A DNA stretch of 64,000 bases from the NCBI GenBank assembly GCA_033439265.1, contig JAVTVX010000024.1:7168001-7232000 (forward strand), in the 5' to 3' direction. Both the position numbers and the translations under genes were made by a program. The stretch comes from Dillenia suffruticosa. Its lineage: Eukaryota > Streptophyta > Magnoliopsida > Dilleniales > Dilleniaceae. Shown here piece by piece: positions 35,633-47,254 of the stretch. Position 1 is the stretch's first letter, and each line of letters begins with the position of its first letter. The notes under the pieces were generated by a model that had not been told where the DNA came from, ran no database searches, and saw only the letters and a list, made by a program, of their open reading frames with translations.

Positions 35633-36675
35633 GTAATACTCATATTTATTGATATTTGAATTTTCTTTTTGTATCCAAAATTTTTGTGTCTGCGGTTGAA
35701 GGTATGTCAAACAAGTTTTGAGATTGACTGTCTCACACGAGCAATCACTTTTAATATTTATGTGATATATAGAGATGAAACAATATTAATTTGTGGTGAA
35801 TTAACATATATATGTTATCTTAATTAAATACTAAGATGAGATTACCAATTGTATGTATATATGGGAATCGAAATGGATTCCCTACAATTCATTGGGTCTG
35901 TCTAATAGTCAGGTATGAGTTTTTTTTTTTTTATATTGTGAGATTTTTGGAGAACTTGTAAGAAGGAAAACTTAGATCAAGTGTTGTATATATTTGGATT
36001 AAAATATGTACGATACATTAATTTTAGAAAAAGAAGACATATGCTTCCATATGGGAAGAAAGAATATCGTAACACGTGTATCATGACACGTGTGCTTATG
36101 TGACCATATGGATAATGAAATGATACAGCTCTCCTCATCTTATTGTGTGAGATTCAAGGGTTTATATTTAACCTCAATTTATACTTTTAGGATTTTCGTT
36201 TATTTCTTGAGATTTTATTATAATGTTGCTATTTTAGCATGTCACAAATAAATCATGATTGATTCGGTTTGGCGGTATAGGAAATCAGTTAAGATAATAT
36301 TGAGAGTTAGTAGTATGAAAGGAAGACTGTTTTTAATCGACACATTGTTTTATATTCACAAACCGGTTAATTATGTTTATGACTTAGTATTTAGAGACGT
36401 AATTATAAATACATGATTAAAGTTGAGTCAATTATACTTTTACATTATTTTTTAGGGACGAGAGATATATTGACTGTGTCGAGTAAAAAAAGTTTAGGGT
36501 ATAACGAAAAATGACGTTCTCATCATCACATCGAAAGTGAGCTGCTATATATCTTTAACTGGTGTATAGCCCTAGAGTTCTTGGTATTCTCACAGGTCAC
36601 ACGATCCACTTACCTATATGAAGTTGGTAATATTCGATTGTAATGATCATGTTATGTGCAAGTTTAACCTTCATG

Positions 36676-36688
36676 TGCGAGTGGGAGA
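36676..36688 (+). promoter_or_regulatory. Polypurine tract of the copia element
   Basis: GTGCGAGTGGGAGA directly precedes the TGTTGG start of the 3' LTR. This is the classic copia PPT/LTR junction. Confidence 0.85.
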
Positions 36689-37148
36689 TGTTGGAAAAAT
36701 CAGATAGATCCGCCCATGTGGATAGACCCAACCCTTATTCAAAAGTTTTTGAATTTGAATAAGGGAACGATGATTTGATAATAACCATCTCCTCAACTCC
36801 TCTCAACCTCTGTTAACTCCCTTCTCCCTCTTTCTAAAAACACTCACCAAGAAAAGAAAAATTATCTAATTCCTTTGTGAATATGATCTTAAAAAAATGG
36901 ATGGTAGAGAGTGAGATAAAGAGAGTTTTTTTTTTTCACGTTTGACAAATATAAAAAAAGGGTTTGAAGACTTAGTGATCATTTTATACCGAGATATTTG
37001 GATTATGGAACAATAGAGGGTGATTCAATTTTGTGATATCTTCTCGACCTAGAATATTCAACTGTCGGAAAGAGATAAGTGATTCTAATCTATTTAAGAT
37101 TTGAGAATTACCTCATGAAAATTATGTTTGTTGGTTTCTTTAAAATCA
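36689..37148 (+). repeat. 3' LTR of the copia element
   Basis: This 460-bp partner of 24075-24563 keeps the TG start and a TCA end. Short deletions relative to the 5' LTR (for example around 36900) account for the length difference. Confidence 0.88.
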
Positions 37149-38847
37149 TCAAGTATAATGGACTCAATTTAGTGATTAGCTCTCCCAGAAACTATTCTTT
37201 CATTTCAAAAATTCGAATTTGAGAAATTAATTAAGAGAGTTTAATATTTTGTCACTATAATTATGCTCGATAAGTTAAAACAAGCAAATCACATCATTGA
37301 TAAAGATTAAATAGGAAAAAAAATCAAAGCCATAAAATTGAGCAATTCATGATGAAAATACAAGAAAAATTAAAATTTCAATTAACTAAATTAAAAAAAG
37401 GTTTAAATGAAAAGGATTTTTGAGATTTGAATTCATATCTAATGCTTCTTCATAGTCGAGAAAACTTATAATGCACCAAGCAAGATTTAATCACTCAAAA
37501 GAATACAATAAAGCAAGATTTTAAAGTCACTTTGAATCTAGAAGATATAAAACCAAGGATTAATTCTACTTTTGAAACGATTTGTCTTGTACGGACACCA
37601 AAGACAGATAAATTTGATTGGAGTGGCGGAAAGACAATGTGATCATTTGTCGATAAAATCAGAATCAGAATTTAGAATTTCCGACATATATGATATATGG
37701 ATGGTGAATTTTGTTTCATTTCAATTCAACAGATAAATTAAAATAAACTAAAAAGTAAAAAATAATAAATGAAATTTGACCCTCATTGGACTCGGACCCC
37801 CAGTCATATCCTAACTTTGCGACTTTGCGACCTGTGGTTCTAATCCGAAATTCTCACCAGGTCCTGTTTCAGGATGGTGATATGGAAGGTGGACTTTTTT
37901 TGCCATTTTCGTTCAATGTATTGAAGAGCCGAACTCTTTTAGATTCGGGAAACGACGTTGATTTGCAAAGATGATAGGACTGGGCAGGCGGAATTGGAAT
38001 CTGAGCTCCATCTACCCACATTTATATTGTAATGCACCCTTCTAAGAATTCTTTGTTAAGCCAATTAGTTCTAGTCAATAAGACTTATCATAGATTCTCC
38101 AAATTTTATTACACCCAGATGTACATAGTGAAAAGTTCACGAGTTTAGTTACTTGGTGCTTGTACGTGAGAATTTTTGTATAGCAGGTCGGTTTGGGAAA
38201 GGTGAGCCAAAATTTAACTTAAATCATATGATATTTTTAATATGAAAAATTATTAATACAATTCTAGTTTAAATCCTTTTGGATAATATTAAAAAGACAA
38301 GATCAGTTAAAAATTAGATAAACCGAATCTTATTTGATAATATATATTTTTTATTTAATCATCGATATCTGAAAACTTAACTAATTCTGATCAAATAGTT
38401 ATGGGGTCTAATTTAGAGGCCGATTCTTTCAATACCTATTTTTCTATTTTCAAAACTCGAATTCGATATATTAGTTAAGAAAGTTTAATGTTATACTACT
38501 AAAACCACATAGCATTAGTATCTTATTTGATAACGTGGTTTAATATGTTTTCAAACTTTTTTTTCTTGATTTAAACATATTTTGAATAATTCAAAATCAT
38601 TCAATTTTAATTTACATGTATTTTTGCTGGTATTGATCTATATCTATGATTTGTCCATATGATTTGGTTCATATAATATTATCTTAATCTTTTTTTTTTT
38701 TTATAAATAATTTATATTAGTAAATTTCTATATATCCTACAAATTTTTTTCTTTATTAAAATTATTATATATAAAAAAATAGAGATAAATTGTATTAAAT
38801 TGAGTCTAATTGAACTTTCTCAAATAGCGCATATATGTGTATATGTA

Positions 38848-38857
<10 letters not shown>
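37149..38857. other. AT-rich intergenic stretch
   Basis: No gene is recognised. A 62-codon frame at 37786-37974 lies in a slightly more GC-rich patch; it shows no domain and I do not call it. Repeats related to the degenerate family near 9.6 and 10.0 kb appear around 37195-37260 and 38430-38500. Confidence 0.4.

Positions 38858-38881
<24 letters not shown>
38858..38881. repeat. (TA)n tract at the left side of the pararetrovirus
   Basis: An uninterrupted TA run is preceded by ATATATGTGTATATG. A similar tract lies at the other end of the viral insert (47233-47254). Confidence 0.9.
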
Positions 38882-38886
<5 letters not shown>

Positions 38887-39542
38887 GAAACAGAGCCACG
38901 GGGATAATATTATACAAAGTATAAATTAAATTGTTTGAAATTCTAAACTTCAAATCTGATTATATACCAAATCCTTTAAATAACGGTGGTCCAGGTGAAA
39001 TAAGACCCAGGAGGGGCAGTAAGGCCGTTGGACATCCCAGTGTTTCGTAGGTATATATTTAGATTTGCAGTGCAGAATCAAAACAATGAACCCTATATTA
39101 TGTAAAACTACTAACTTTTCGAGTTCTAAATCAAGTTTTTCAAAAACTAAAAATATAATAAACAGTGAAAAAAATAACAATTGAAGATTTTGAAAAAGGA
39201 ATAGATAATGGGAGATACCCAAAATAAGTATAGACCAGACATAATAACTTCTCAGATTCTTTATTAGAAACTGTTGAATTCAGTCTATGTAAGGGTTCAG
39301 TCTCCTTCGATTGTTTCCCAAATTTTATAATTTCTTTGAATGATAAAAATATATTGAAATTCTTGATTTTACAAGTTAAGATATATAATTATGATATGAT
39401 GAAAGGATCAATTTCGATCGTTCTAATATATAAAATACATTATAAAGTCATGACAACAGCTTTCAGCTAAAAACATAAAATCCAATACAAAAAAGGAGAA
39501 ACTCTTCTTCTCCAAACCAATATCACAAAATCCAACTTAGTT

Positions 39543-40181
39543 ATTTCAAAACTTATCAGATGGGAAGAAATAACCCTTCCAGAAGACTGGATGCTGGAAG
39601 GAGCAGTTCAATCTAAATTAAACAATGACATTCTAGAACCAAGTACCAGAATAAAATAAATAACACAATATACAGATGGTAATGTAAAAATAAGTTTTGA
39701 TAGACCATTTTATAACTCCAAATTTTCGGATATATCAACGACATCCTTTGAATATATAAATCTAGGAAGGATCTCAAAATTACCGTCCGTCATAAATTTT
39801 CATGATAAAAGTCCAATAAAACCTCTGAGGTATTTGATCTCAGATATTCCAACAATCTCTCTAAAAAACATAGAATTGGGAAAAACAATCCCACAACCAG
39901 TCTATACACGTTCTCAAACGGAAGAACAAAACCAAATTGATTCAGAACCAACCTCTCTAACACCTTCAGCTATAATAGAAAACGTTGGCAGAGAAAATGA
40001 ATTAAACGTTTTAGAAAAAGAAAATGATTTTGATAAAACATATGATGAGAATAAAATTTTGACAAAACTCAATATTTTCATAAAAAATGATATTTCTAAA
40101 ATCCAAAATAATTTTGAAATAAACAAAAATTACTTGGAAAATGAATTTTTCTATGATGAAAATAGAGAAAAGAGAAATTAG
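39543..40181 (+). pseudogene. Viral movement-protein C-terminal part and linker (degraded)
   Basis: The frame shows WEEITLPEDWMLEGAV, then a stop at 39657-39659, then QYTDGNVKISF, FEYINLGRISKLPSV and a Ser/Thr/Glu-rich linker with ARS-like 'VYTRSQTE' text. It ends at 40179-40181. This arrangement is what I associate with the end of the 30K-type movement protein and the linker before coat protein in caulimovirid polyproteins. Farther upstream (38950-39540) frames are too decayed to assign. The real start codon is lost. Confidence 0.6.
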
Positions 40182-40740
40182 TTTTTTAAAACTTTTGGAA
40201 AAAATATTTTTAAAATTCCAGAAAAACATTTTAAGTTTTGTAGAAAAAATAAGATAAATATTTTATTTTTCACATGGGTTGAAACATATACTAAAAAACA
40301 GAACATTAAATATCCATTTAAAACAACCAACCCTATCACAAAAAGAAATAAAAAACCTTCATGAGAAACCAAAGATAGTAAAAATATCGAATTTGATCAT
40401 CCACCTCTTCGGACGATCAAAATTACTGTTGGTACAGAAAACATTGAGATTAGTCCTTATAAAAAACCCTAAGAAAATGACTTTGTAAATTTAAAAAATA
40501 TTATCATTCACAATAATTATACAAATGAATATTTACATACAATTGAAAAATAACTTTTCAAAATCAAAAAATCACAAAAAGAACCCACTGAGTCTAATAA
40601 AACAGAAAGTTTAAAAAATCAAAAGGCCATATTTTCAAACCCTATCAAATTTCGAATCAAGCCAACCAAGAAATCAAAACCAATACATAAGAATTCTTGA
40701 AAACCATAAAACTTCAACTTAGTAAAATCGAGTGATCTTC
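40182..40740 (+). pseudogene. Decayed polyprotein linker (viral)
   Basis: The same frame continues with Lys/Asn/Ile-rich text interrupted by at least five stops (for example near 40363 and 40470). A frame change follows near 40735, leading into the coat-protein region. No domain is recognised. Confidence 0.45.
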
Positions 40741-41620
40741 AGGAAAATCCAATCCAATTGTCCATGACACTCCTCAATCTGTAAATTAGGATATTACAGT
40801 CCTAAATAAAACCCTTTCGTCCAAGATAGATGAGGATGAAGAAGAAGCTTTTCAGGAACAGATTCCTAAGATAAACAAATTTTTTTGAAAAATTTCCAAA
40901 TCCAAATATATTAAAACCAGATTACCTGAATTGGAAATCGGTAATCAACTCGAGATATTGGTCTAACCAAAGTACAACGCCAATTCTATCTATGTATAGA
41001 ATATAAATGGAATGAGTGAATATCAAATCTTAAATATATTACAATAAATGACGATGGCATCCAATACCTACAAAACCCAACAAGGAACAACCGATAAAAC
41101 TGTTGCAAAACTTTTTATCGCAGGATTTTCTGGACAATTAAAAGGATGGTGGGATTTTCATCTCACTAAAGATCAACAATTAGGAATTCTAAATACAATT
41201 CAAATTGGTGAAAAAGGTGAACAAATTTTAAATCATTTAGGTGAACCAATTCAAGATGCTATCGCAAGACTCATATTCATTATATCACTTTATTTCATTG
41301 GTAACTCATCCCATCTAAAAGATAAAAATATCGATTTATTATCCAACCTCCGATGTAAAAAACTCAGTGACTTCCAATGGTATAAAACAACCTTTCTATC
41401 TAGGGTCATGCTCAGAGAAGACTTGAACCAACCTTTCTGGAAAGAAAAATTCTTTGCAGGACTTCCAACTTTATTAGGAGAGAAAATAAGGAATACCATT
41501 CGTGACACTTTTAGTAATCATATTATTCCATATGATCAGCTCACTTATGATGAATTGGTCAGTTTCACTCAAACGGAAAGTCTTAAAATCTGTCAAGATT
41601 TAAAACTTAAAAATATTTAA
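40741..41620 (+). pseudogene. Viral coat protein (capsid) region
   Basis: After an acidic segment (KIDEDEEEAFQEQI, about 40825-40865) and several stops, the longest frame (41048-41620, 190 codons) shows VAKLFIAGFSGQLKGWWD, FWKEKFFAGLP and a C-terminal helix-rich stretch. These are the conserved core of caulimovirid coat proteins, distantly related to retrotransposon gag. The ATG at 41048 is internal to the polyprotein, so it is not taken as a genuine start. A stop at 41618 precedes the nucleocapsid part. Confidence 0.7.
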
Positions 41621-41639
41621 AATGGGAAATGAAAAAAAC

Positions 41640-42290
41640 CAAAAAAAAATTAGGATCATTTTGTGATCAATTTGATCTTAATAAACATAAAGCCTACAAT
41701 GGAGAATGCAGTACAAAGCAATCCAAAAAATATTCTAAAAAAGAATATCCCAAGTAATTCAAACTTTTTAAAAAATATAAAGAGAATTATTATAAAAAAC
41801 CTTATAAGAAATTCCGTAAAACTAAGCAATACAAAAAGAAAGAAAAACCTTCAATTTCAAAATCATTAAAAGATATAACATGTTTTAAATGTGGAAGAAA
41901 TGGATATACTTCCAAATATTGCAGAGTATCCAAAAAGATTAGAGAATTTTACCTAGATGAAGAAATTCTAAATAAAATCTCAATTTTATTAGTAAACAAC
42001 TCTGATACTGATACAATCAGTTTAGAAATCTCTACTAGTAATCCTCAAATTGATGAACTCATAACCAGTTCCAGTAAAATAGAATCTGATTCCGACTTTT
42101 TAGATTCAAAACGTATAAACATGATAACCAGAGAACAAAGACTAATTCTGGAAGTCATTCAACATATAAATAATCCGGAAATATAGAGAAAATGTTTAGA
42201 TCAACTAAAACAATTCTAGAAAGAAATTCTGAAAACTCTTTAGTACTCCTCATATTAATACTGGTATGTACAATCTTACTTCCATACTAA
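41640..42290 (+). pseudogene. Viral nucleic-acid-binding (zinc knuckle) region
   Basis: A Lys-rich stretch leads to CFKCGRNGYTSKYC (41881-41922). This is a CX2CX4HX4C knuckle in which the His is Tyr, so zinc binding is impaired. An acidic/Ser-rich segment follows. The frame differs from the coat-protein frame, so a frameshift lies between 41620 and 41880. Confidence 0.65.
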
Positions 42291-42399
42291 ATAAAAAGAA
42301 ATTCAATAAAAAATCATTTGCAACCATTCCAGAATTGCAAGAAGAAATAAAAACAATACAAAAATAATTAAAAGAATTAAAGTACAAACAAGAAGAAGA

Positions 42400-42790
42400 T
42401 TCTAAAACCATTTCAATCTTATTATTTCAAATAAAAGCCAAAGAAGTAGTTACTGATTCCAGCAATGATGATAAAAATTTGGATGAGGATCCTTTAGATT
42501 CTCAGACCGTCCAACATCTCGAAAAATCTAATAAAACCCTTCCTGAAGAAATTTTATTTATTCTAAAGGAAATCACTTCCAGAAAATATCTTATAAAAAT
42601 CACACTAGTATTATCTGAAAATTTTAAAATTGATACGGTCGCTTTATTTGATATCGGAGCTGACTTAAATTGCATAAAAACAGATCTCATTCCAAAAAAA
42701 TTTCATGAAAAACCCAGTGAAAAACTATTTGCGGCAAATAGTTACAAATTGAACATAATTTGCCAAAATGGATGCAAGAATCCAAAATGA
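42400..42790 (+). pseudogene. Viral aspartic protease remnant
   Basis: The frame 42479-42790 contains ALFDIGADLNCI (about 42633-42668), the retropepsin active site with Ile in place of the usual Thr/Ser of D-[TS]-G-A. In the family this protease matures the polyprotein. A frame change follows near 42760. Confidence 0.7.
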
Positions 42791-42842
42791 AAGATTCATG
42801 ATTCAAACTACTTTTATTTTAGTTTCTGATATCTAATAAACG

Positions 42843-44527
42843 GTGATACTAGAAACTCCATTTATCAATCTTATTACCCCTTATAAGGTTGAATATAATG
42901 GAATTAAATTTAAGACCAAAAACGAAAAACTCTTATTTCCATTTTTAGAATCTCCTAAAACCAGAAACTTAAATTTAATAAAAACCGTTTCTATCCATGA
43001 GAATTCAATAAATCTTTTAATACAGAAAAAACAATTTGACATATTACACTTAAAACAGAATATTGATCTCCAAAGGATTGAACAACAATTGCAGACTAAA
43101 TCTATAAAACAAAAAATCTCTGATTTTCAGAAAACAATCGAAAAAGAAATCTGTTCTAATCTTCCTAATGCCTTCTGAGATAGAAAACAACATATGGTCG
43201 ACCTACCATATGAAAAAGGATTTGATAAACGTAATATTCCTACCAAAGTCAGACCAATTCAGATGAATGCTGAATTAGAATAATATTGCAAAAAAGAAAT
43301 TCAAAACCTTGAATCCAAGGGATTAATTTCAAAATCTCAATCTCCATGGAGTTGCGCAGTTTTCTATGTAAATAAGGTTTCAGAAATAGAAAGAGAAACT
43401 CCAAGGTTGGTCATAAACTATAAACCTCTAAATGAAACTTTAAAATGGATCCGATATCCAATCCCCAATAAAAAGGATTTATTACAAAAACTAAACTCCG
43501 CCACCATATTCTCAAAATTCGATATGAAATTAGGATTTTGACAGATCCAAATTCATCCCAAAAATAGATATAAAACAGCATTTACTGTTCCATTTGGGCA
43601 ATACGAATGGAATGTTATGCCATTTGGTTTAAAAAACGCACATTCGGAATTTCAAAGAATTATGAATGATATATTTAATCCATACTTAGAATTCTGTATT
43701 GTGTATATCGATGATATACTTATATTTTCATCATCAATAGAACAACACTTCAAAAATCTCAAAACATTTTTCTATATTTGTAAAAAAAAATGGTCTAGTC
43801 TTATCGGCTAAAAAAATATCTTTGTTTCAAACAAAAATAAGATTTTTAGAACACCACATAACTTGTGGAACCATTAAACCAATAAAGAGATCTCTGGAGT
43901 TTGCAAACAAATTTCCAGATAAAATTCTTAATAAAACTCAACTTCAACGAGTTTTTAGGAATTTTAAACTATGTCCTAGATTTTTTCCTAAATATTAATA
44001 AAATTGCATAATCTTTTCATAACAGATTGAAGAAAAACCCTAAATCTTGAACAGACGAACACACTGAAACTGTCCAACTCATTAAAAAACAAATATTGAA
44101 AATTTTTTGTCTTCATATTGCCAATCCTAACCTCCCTAAAATTGTTGAAACAGACGCTAATAATTTAGAATACGGAAGAATCCTAAAACAAATTCAGGAT
44201 AACAAAGAAATAGTAGTCCAATACACTTCTGGATACTGGAATCAAACCCAAAAAAACTATTCTACCATAAAAAAGTAAATTTTGTCAATTGTTTTATGCA
44301 TATCAAAATTCCAAATTGATTTATTAAATCAAAAAATTTTATTACGTATTGATTGTAAATTTGTAAAAGAAATTTTACAGAAAAATGTCCAAAATATTGT
44401 TTCTAAACAAATTTTTGCACGATGGCAAGTCATATTATCTATATTTGATTTCGATATTGAATACATTAAAGGTGATAATAATTCTCTGCCTGATTTTCTG
44501 ACTAGAGAATTTCTGCAAGATAGATAA
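42843..44527 (+). pseudogene. Viral reverse transcriptase and RNase H
   Basis: RT runs from about 43180 (VRPIQMNAELE, SPWSCAVFYV, PRLVINYKPLN, FSKFDMKLGF, TAFTVPFGQYEW, MPFGLKNA, catalytic YIDD near 43707). Stops lie at 43176-43178, about 43280 and about 43540; the last replaces Trp in 'GFWQI'. A frameshift follows in an A-run near 43785. RNase H follows (44096-44527). It keeps the first Asp (ETDANN), the third region (LRIDCK) and the late Asp (LPDFLTREF), but the conserved Glu of 'KKE' is a TAA at 44276-44278. There is no integrase domain after it, which separates this from Ty3-gypsy. Confidence 0.85.
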
Positions 44528-44550
44528 AATTGCTACAACCTCTTTTGCAG

Positions 44551-44742
44551 ATGACTTATTGGAGCACATTGTCTGAAATGAGGAATAAAATCCACCAACT
44601 AAAGGCTAAAATCAAAGCCTTAAAAGAACAGCTAAAACATGAAAGGTGATGGGCGCATCGTAACATTCTCTATGCAGATATCGAAAATAATAAAATTAGA
44701 ATCTGGCTTATTAGACTAAGAATGAAAGAATTTGCTCTTTAA
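44551..44742 (+). pseudogene. Small coiled-coil ORF after the viral polyprotein
   Basis: An ATG at 44551 opens a 64-codon frame with one internal TGA (44647-44649). Its first half has a heptad-like Leu/Ile pattern with many Lys (IHQLKAKIKALKEQLKHE), suggesting a short coiled coil. It lies between the polyprotein end and ORF2. I do not recognise a family. Being a fragment of ORF2's start is an alternative. Confidence 0.35.
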
Positions 44743-44778
44743 ATCTCTAAAATTTTCATTTGTTTCGTGCAGATATAA

Positions 44779-46209
44779 TGCCACGAAAAAAATACAGGTA
44801 AAGGCAAAACCAAAATTGAAACAGACCCTACAAAATCTATATCTTCTGCAATACCTATAAAGTCATGGTATAAAATGGTGACTGAAGAAGAAGAAGCACA
44901 GTAAAAGGGCCAAGGCCCAAAATGAGGACCCATTTAAAACAGCAGCCTAGTCTGACGACAGGCTATCCTTGATCCAGAAATGAGTCGAGTCGGTTCCAGA
45001 TAAACCAGACTTATGGAGCTCTGAATTATTCAAAACCCTTAAAGTCACCTTTAGTCTAATCCCGACTCAGCAGACAGGTAAAACTTCTATTCTCGCCTCC
45101 CGAACGAAAAAAGAAGATTCGTCATCTTCTAAAACTCTGTCTCAATCGGATCCAAAAATTTTAACTACACTAGTAGTAAAACCCTGGTTTTAGCGGATTC
45201 AAAATTTTTAAAACTTTCTAGTTTTATTGAGAAAATATATTTTCAAAATATTTTAACTATTGACGAAGGGTTTTCCCAAAAGGATCTTTTTTAGACTATG
45301 GAGGGATATTTTCTAAAAAATTGGTTTTACAAACCTTTAGATTTATCCAAAACAATTGATTATTATCAAACTATTTTGAAATTGACGAAAAGTGATGAAT
45401 TCAAACACTTTAAGTTCTCTTCAGATCAACAATTCCCTTCTTATTCAACTTGTAAAATTTTGAAAGTCCTCCATCCTTTTGATTGGGGACAGAAACTTTC
45501 CAAATCTAAAACCTTCCTAGCAAACTTTCAAATCAAGATAAATTTTTGTTCTATTTTCTCATACTGGGATTATGTTGAAGCCTGGTATAATATATTTCTT
45601 ATCCAAAACAGTAAAAAGACCCATTCATGGCTATTTTATTTCCATGAAAAAACCCAAATCCATAAATATCCAGCCTGGTTTCCCCATTGGTGGAAATTTT
45701 TCGGCTCTTTACCCAATATCCTTATTCCATCGGTCAGAGAATCCTTTGATCTCTTTAAAACCCACTATAAACCCTCAAAGGTAGAAAAGAAATTCTCGCT
45801 TCTATGTCTTTTCTGTACAAAATTCTATGTACCATGGGTTAGCCAATAGTATTTAGATTATGCTGTCTCTGACGGAACCATCATTTTTATCCGAAAATTC
45901 AAAATTAAATTGTGGAATTCCTTTCGCATTCCTGATAAAATTCTTAAACCGGCTGTTTCAGTTTGGCTCAAAAATCATGGGTTTTTAAAACCCAATTCTT
46001 CATATCAAACCTTTTTAGCCCAAAAATCTCATGTCCAGACTTTTCTTGCCGCAGCTAAATCTAAAGATGAATATCTCCAAATCATGGAACAGTTGCTCCA
46101 TAGTGAAAGAGGATCATCTTCCAAATCTGAAGTATCTGATTCTGAGTCAGAACATATAATCGATCTGGGTAATGATGACTTAGACACCATTGATGTTCAT
46201 TATCGTTAA
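44779..46209 (+). pseudogene. Viral downstream ORF2, unknown function (degraded)
   Basis: The longest pieces (45298-45849 and 45910-46209) lie in one frame, joined across a TAG at 45847. The frame extends upstream to about 45190 through a TAG at 45292-45294. The frame before that, back to ATG 44779, is shifted and has many stops. The protein is Trp/Phe/Lys-rich (WNIFL.., WLFYFHE, PAWFPHWWKFFGSLP). Its C-terminus is Ser/Asp/Glu-rich. The position downstream of RNase H fits the second ORF of florendoviruses, whose function is unknown to me. Confidence 0.6.
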
Positions 46210-46526
46210 AAGACAAATAAAAAAAAAAGAATTTAGCTGGATAGGATATCTTTTCCATACAAAATTGGCTTTGAACTTGATAAGTTGAAAATCCGAAAGG
46301 ACAACCTATACAAAAAATTAGGGTATCAGGATGGAATGAAAACCCGAAAGGGTATCTCCAACCAAATTGATAAAATTGTGGCCAATCAATTGCCCTAAAA
46401 CTGATAAAATTTTGTTAATGGTCAATCAGTTATCTCAAAACTAATATCTCTCTCTCAAGAAAACCACCTTGTATGATATTAGTATCATTTACTGTATTTC
46501 GAAAAAAAATTTTTGTAAAAACATTA

Positions 46527-46638
46527 TTCATACGGTACTGTTCATACGGTACTGTTCACCCATGTTATAACAGTAAACACTGTTCATGCACTGTTCATCC
46601 GTGTAGGAACAGGAACTTCCTAAAACTTTTATAAAAGA
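46527..46638 (+). promoter_or_regulatory. Candidate pararetroviral promoter
   Basis: A perfect tandem 14-bp repeat (TTCATACGGTACTG, 46527-46554) is followed by further ACTGTTCA copies (46577-46599) and a TATA element TTTTATAAAAGA at 46627-46638. The location (after the last ORF, upstream of the poly(A) signal) matches the pregenomic RNA promoter of caulimovirids. Activity today is not implied. Confidence 0.6.
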
Positions 46639-46856
46639 AGACCATTCTCTTTGAAAAGGGGCACTTACATATCTTGAAAGATTAGAGAGCACAACCTTGG
46701 GAGGAGAAATTTTGGGAGCATCACGAAGTATTCTTGAGTGTTCACTCTCTTTTCCCCTTTTAAATTTATTGTAAAACTCCACCAAGATCAAGACGCAAGT
46801 ATTTAAATGTAAATCTTTTATCTTACCTTTATCTTATGTAATCATTTATTTTTATG

Positions 46857-46862
46857 AATAAA
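46857..46862 (+). terminator. Candidate pararetroviral poly(A) signal
   Basis: AATAAA lies about 225 bp downstream of the TATA element. In caulimovirids a poly(A) signal shortly after the start site gives the terminally redundant pregenomic RNA. Confidence 0.55.
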
Positions 46863-46913
46863 TTGTTTATATTTCATACATGTTATCTAACTCTTCTTTT
46901 CTCTTAGCTCTCA

Positions 46914-47102
46914 TTCCAGAGTGCGGTCAGCACTGTCACCCATAAATCTCTGGTCCTATTTTTATTTATTTATTTGTTTAAAGTGGTGATTAGTGGCCGG
47001 CTCTGCCGCCCAAGAATCTCATATTTATATTTCCTGTATTTCCAGAGTGTGGCGATTAGCGGTCGGCTCTGCCGCCCAAAGATCCCATTACTCCTGGTCT
47101 TT
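46914..47102 (+). repeat. Three-unit repeat with GC hairpin in the viral leader
   Basis: Units starting near 46914, 46976 and 47039 (period 62-64 bp) share AGAGTG.GG, GGCTCTGCCGCCCAA and ATCYC. Units 2 and 3 contain CGGCTCTGCCG, a short perfect hairpin. AT-rich spacers separate them. They lie past the poly(A) signal, in the expected leader. Confidence 0.6.
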
Positions 47103-47232
47103 ATTTTATTTATCTTTCTATTACTATTATTATTATTATTACTATTATTAATTATTTTATTTGTCTATCATTTATCTTGATTTCTCATCTATTTATCTAT
47201 TACTTTTCATAATTATTCATATATTTATATGT

Positions 47233-47254
47233 GTATATATATATATATATATAT
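47233..47254. repeat. (TA)n tract at the right side of the pararetrovirus
   Basis: A TA run sits inside ATATTTATATGTGTATA-like text resembling the left tract at 38858-38881. Confidence 0.9.

Larger units (their letters stand above)
24075..37148 (+). mobile_element. Old Ty1-copia LTR retrotransposon, split by an insertion
   Basis: Two direct repeats (24075-24563 and 36689-37148) are LTRs. They carry TGTTGGAAAAATCAG-type starts (decayed to TATTAG on the left) and CCA/TCA ends. A decayed tRNA-Met PBS follows the left LTR, and a PPT (GCGAGTGGGAGA) precedes the right one. Between them, degraded coding segments appear in copia order: gag, protease/pre-integrase, integrase, RT, RNase H. All are full of stops. 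The RT is interrupted by about 5.3 kb of unrelated sequence (about 28964-34279). No matching target duplication is visible outside the LTRs (AATAT against TCAAG), which fits age or decay. Confidence 0.85.
39440..47102 (+). mobile_element. Endogenous pararetrovirus (Caulimoviridae, florendovirus-like), degraded
   Basis: A single plus-strand array reads: movement-protein C-terminus, a long Lys/Asn-rich linker, coat protein, CCHC-type knuckle, aspartic protease, RT, RNase H, a small coiled-coil frame, a second long ORF, promoter, poly(A) signal and leader. No integrase and no LTRs are present, and MP/CP plus RT/RNase H are in one polyprotein. That is the caulimovirid layout. A long ORF downstream of RNase H fits florendoviruses as I know them (genus assignment is inference). 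Many stops and frameshifts break it, and the N-terminal MP part and PBS were not found. It sits between TA microsatellites. Confidence 0.88.

Noticed and set aside
37786..37974. 62-codon frame in a GC-richer patch
   Set aside because: No recognisable domain, signal or neighbouring support.
46528..46791. 88-codon minus-strand frame over the viral promoter
   Set aside because: It is antisense to repeats and TATA region, with no domain; chance.
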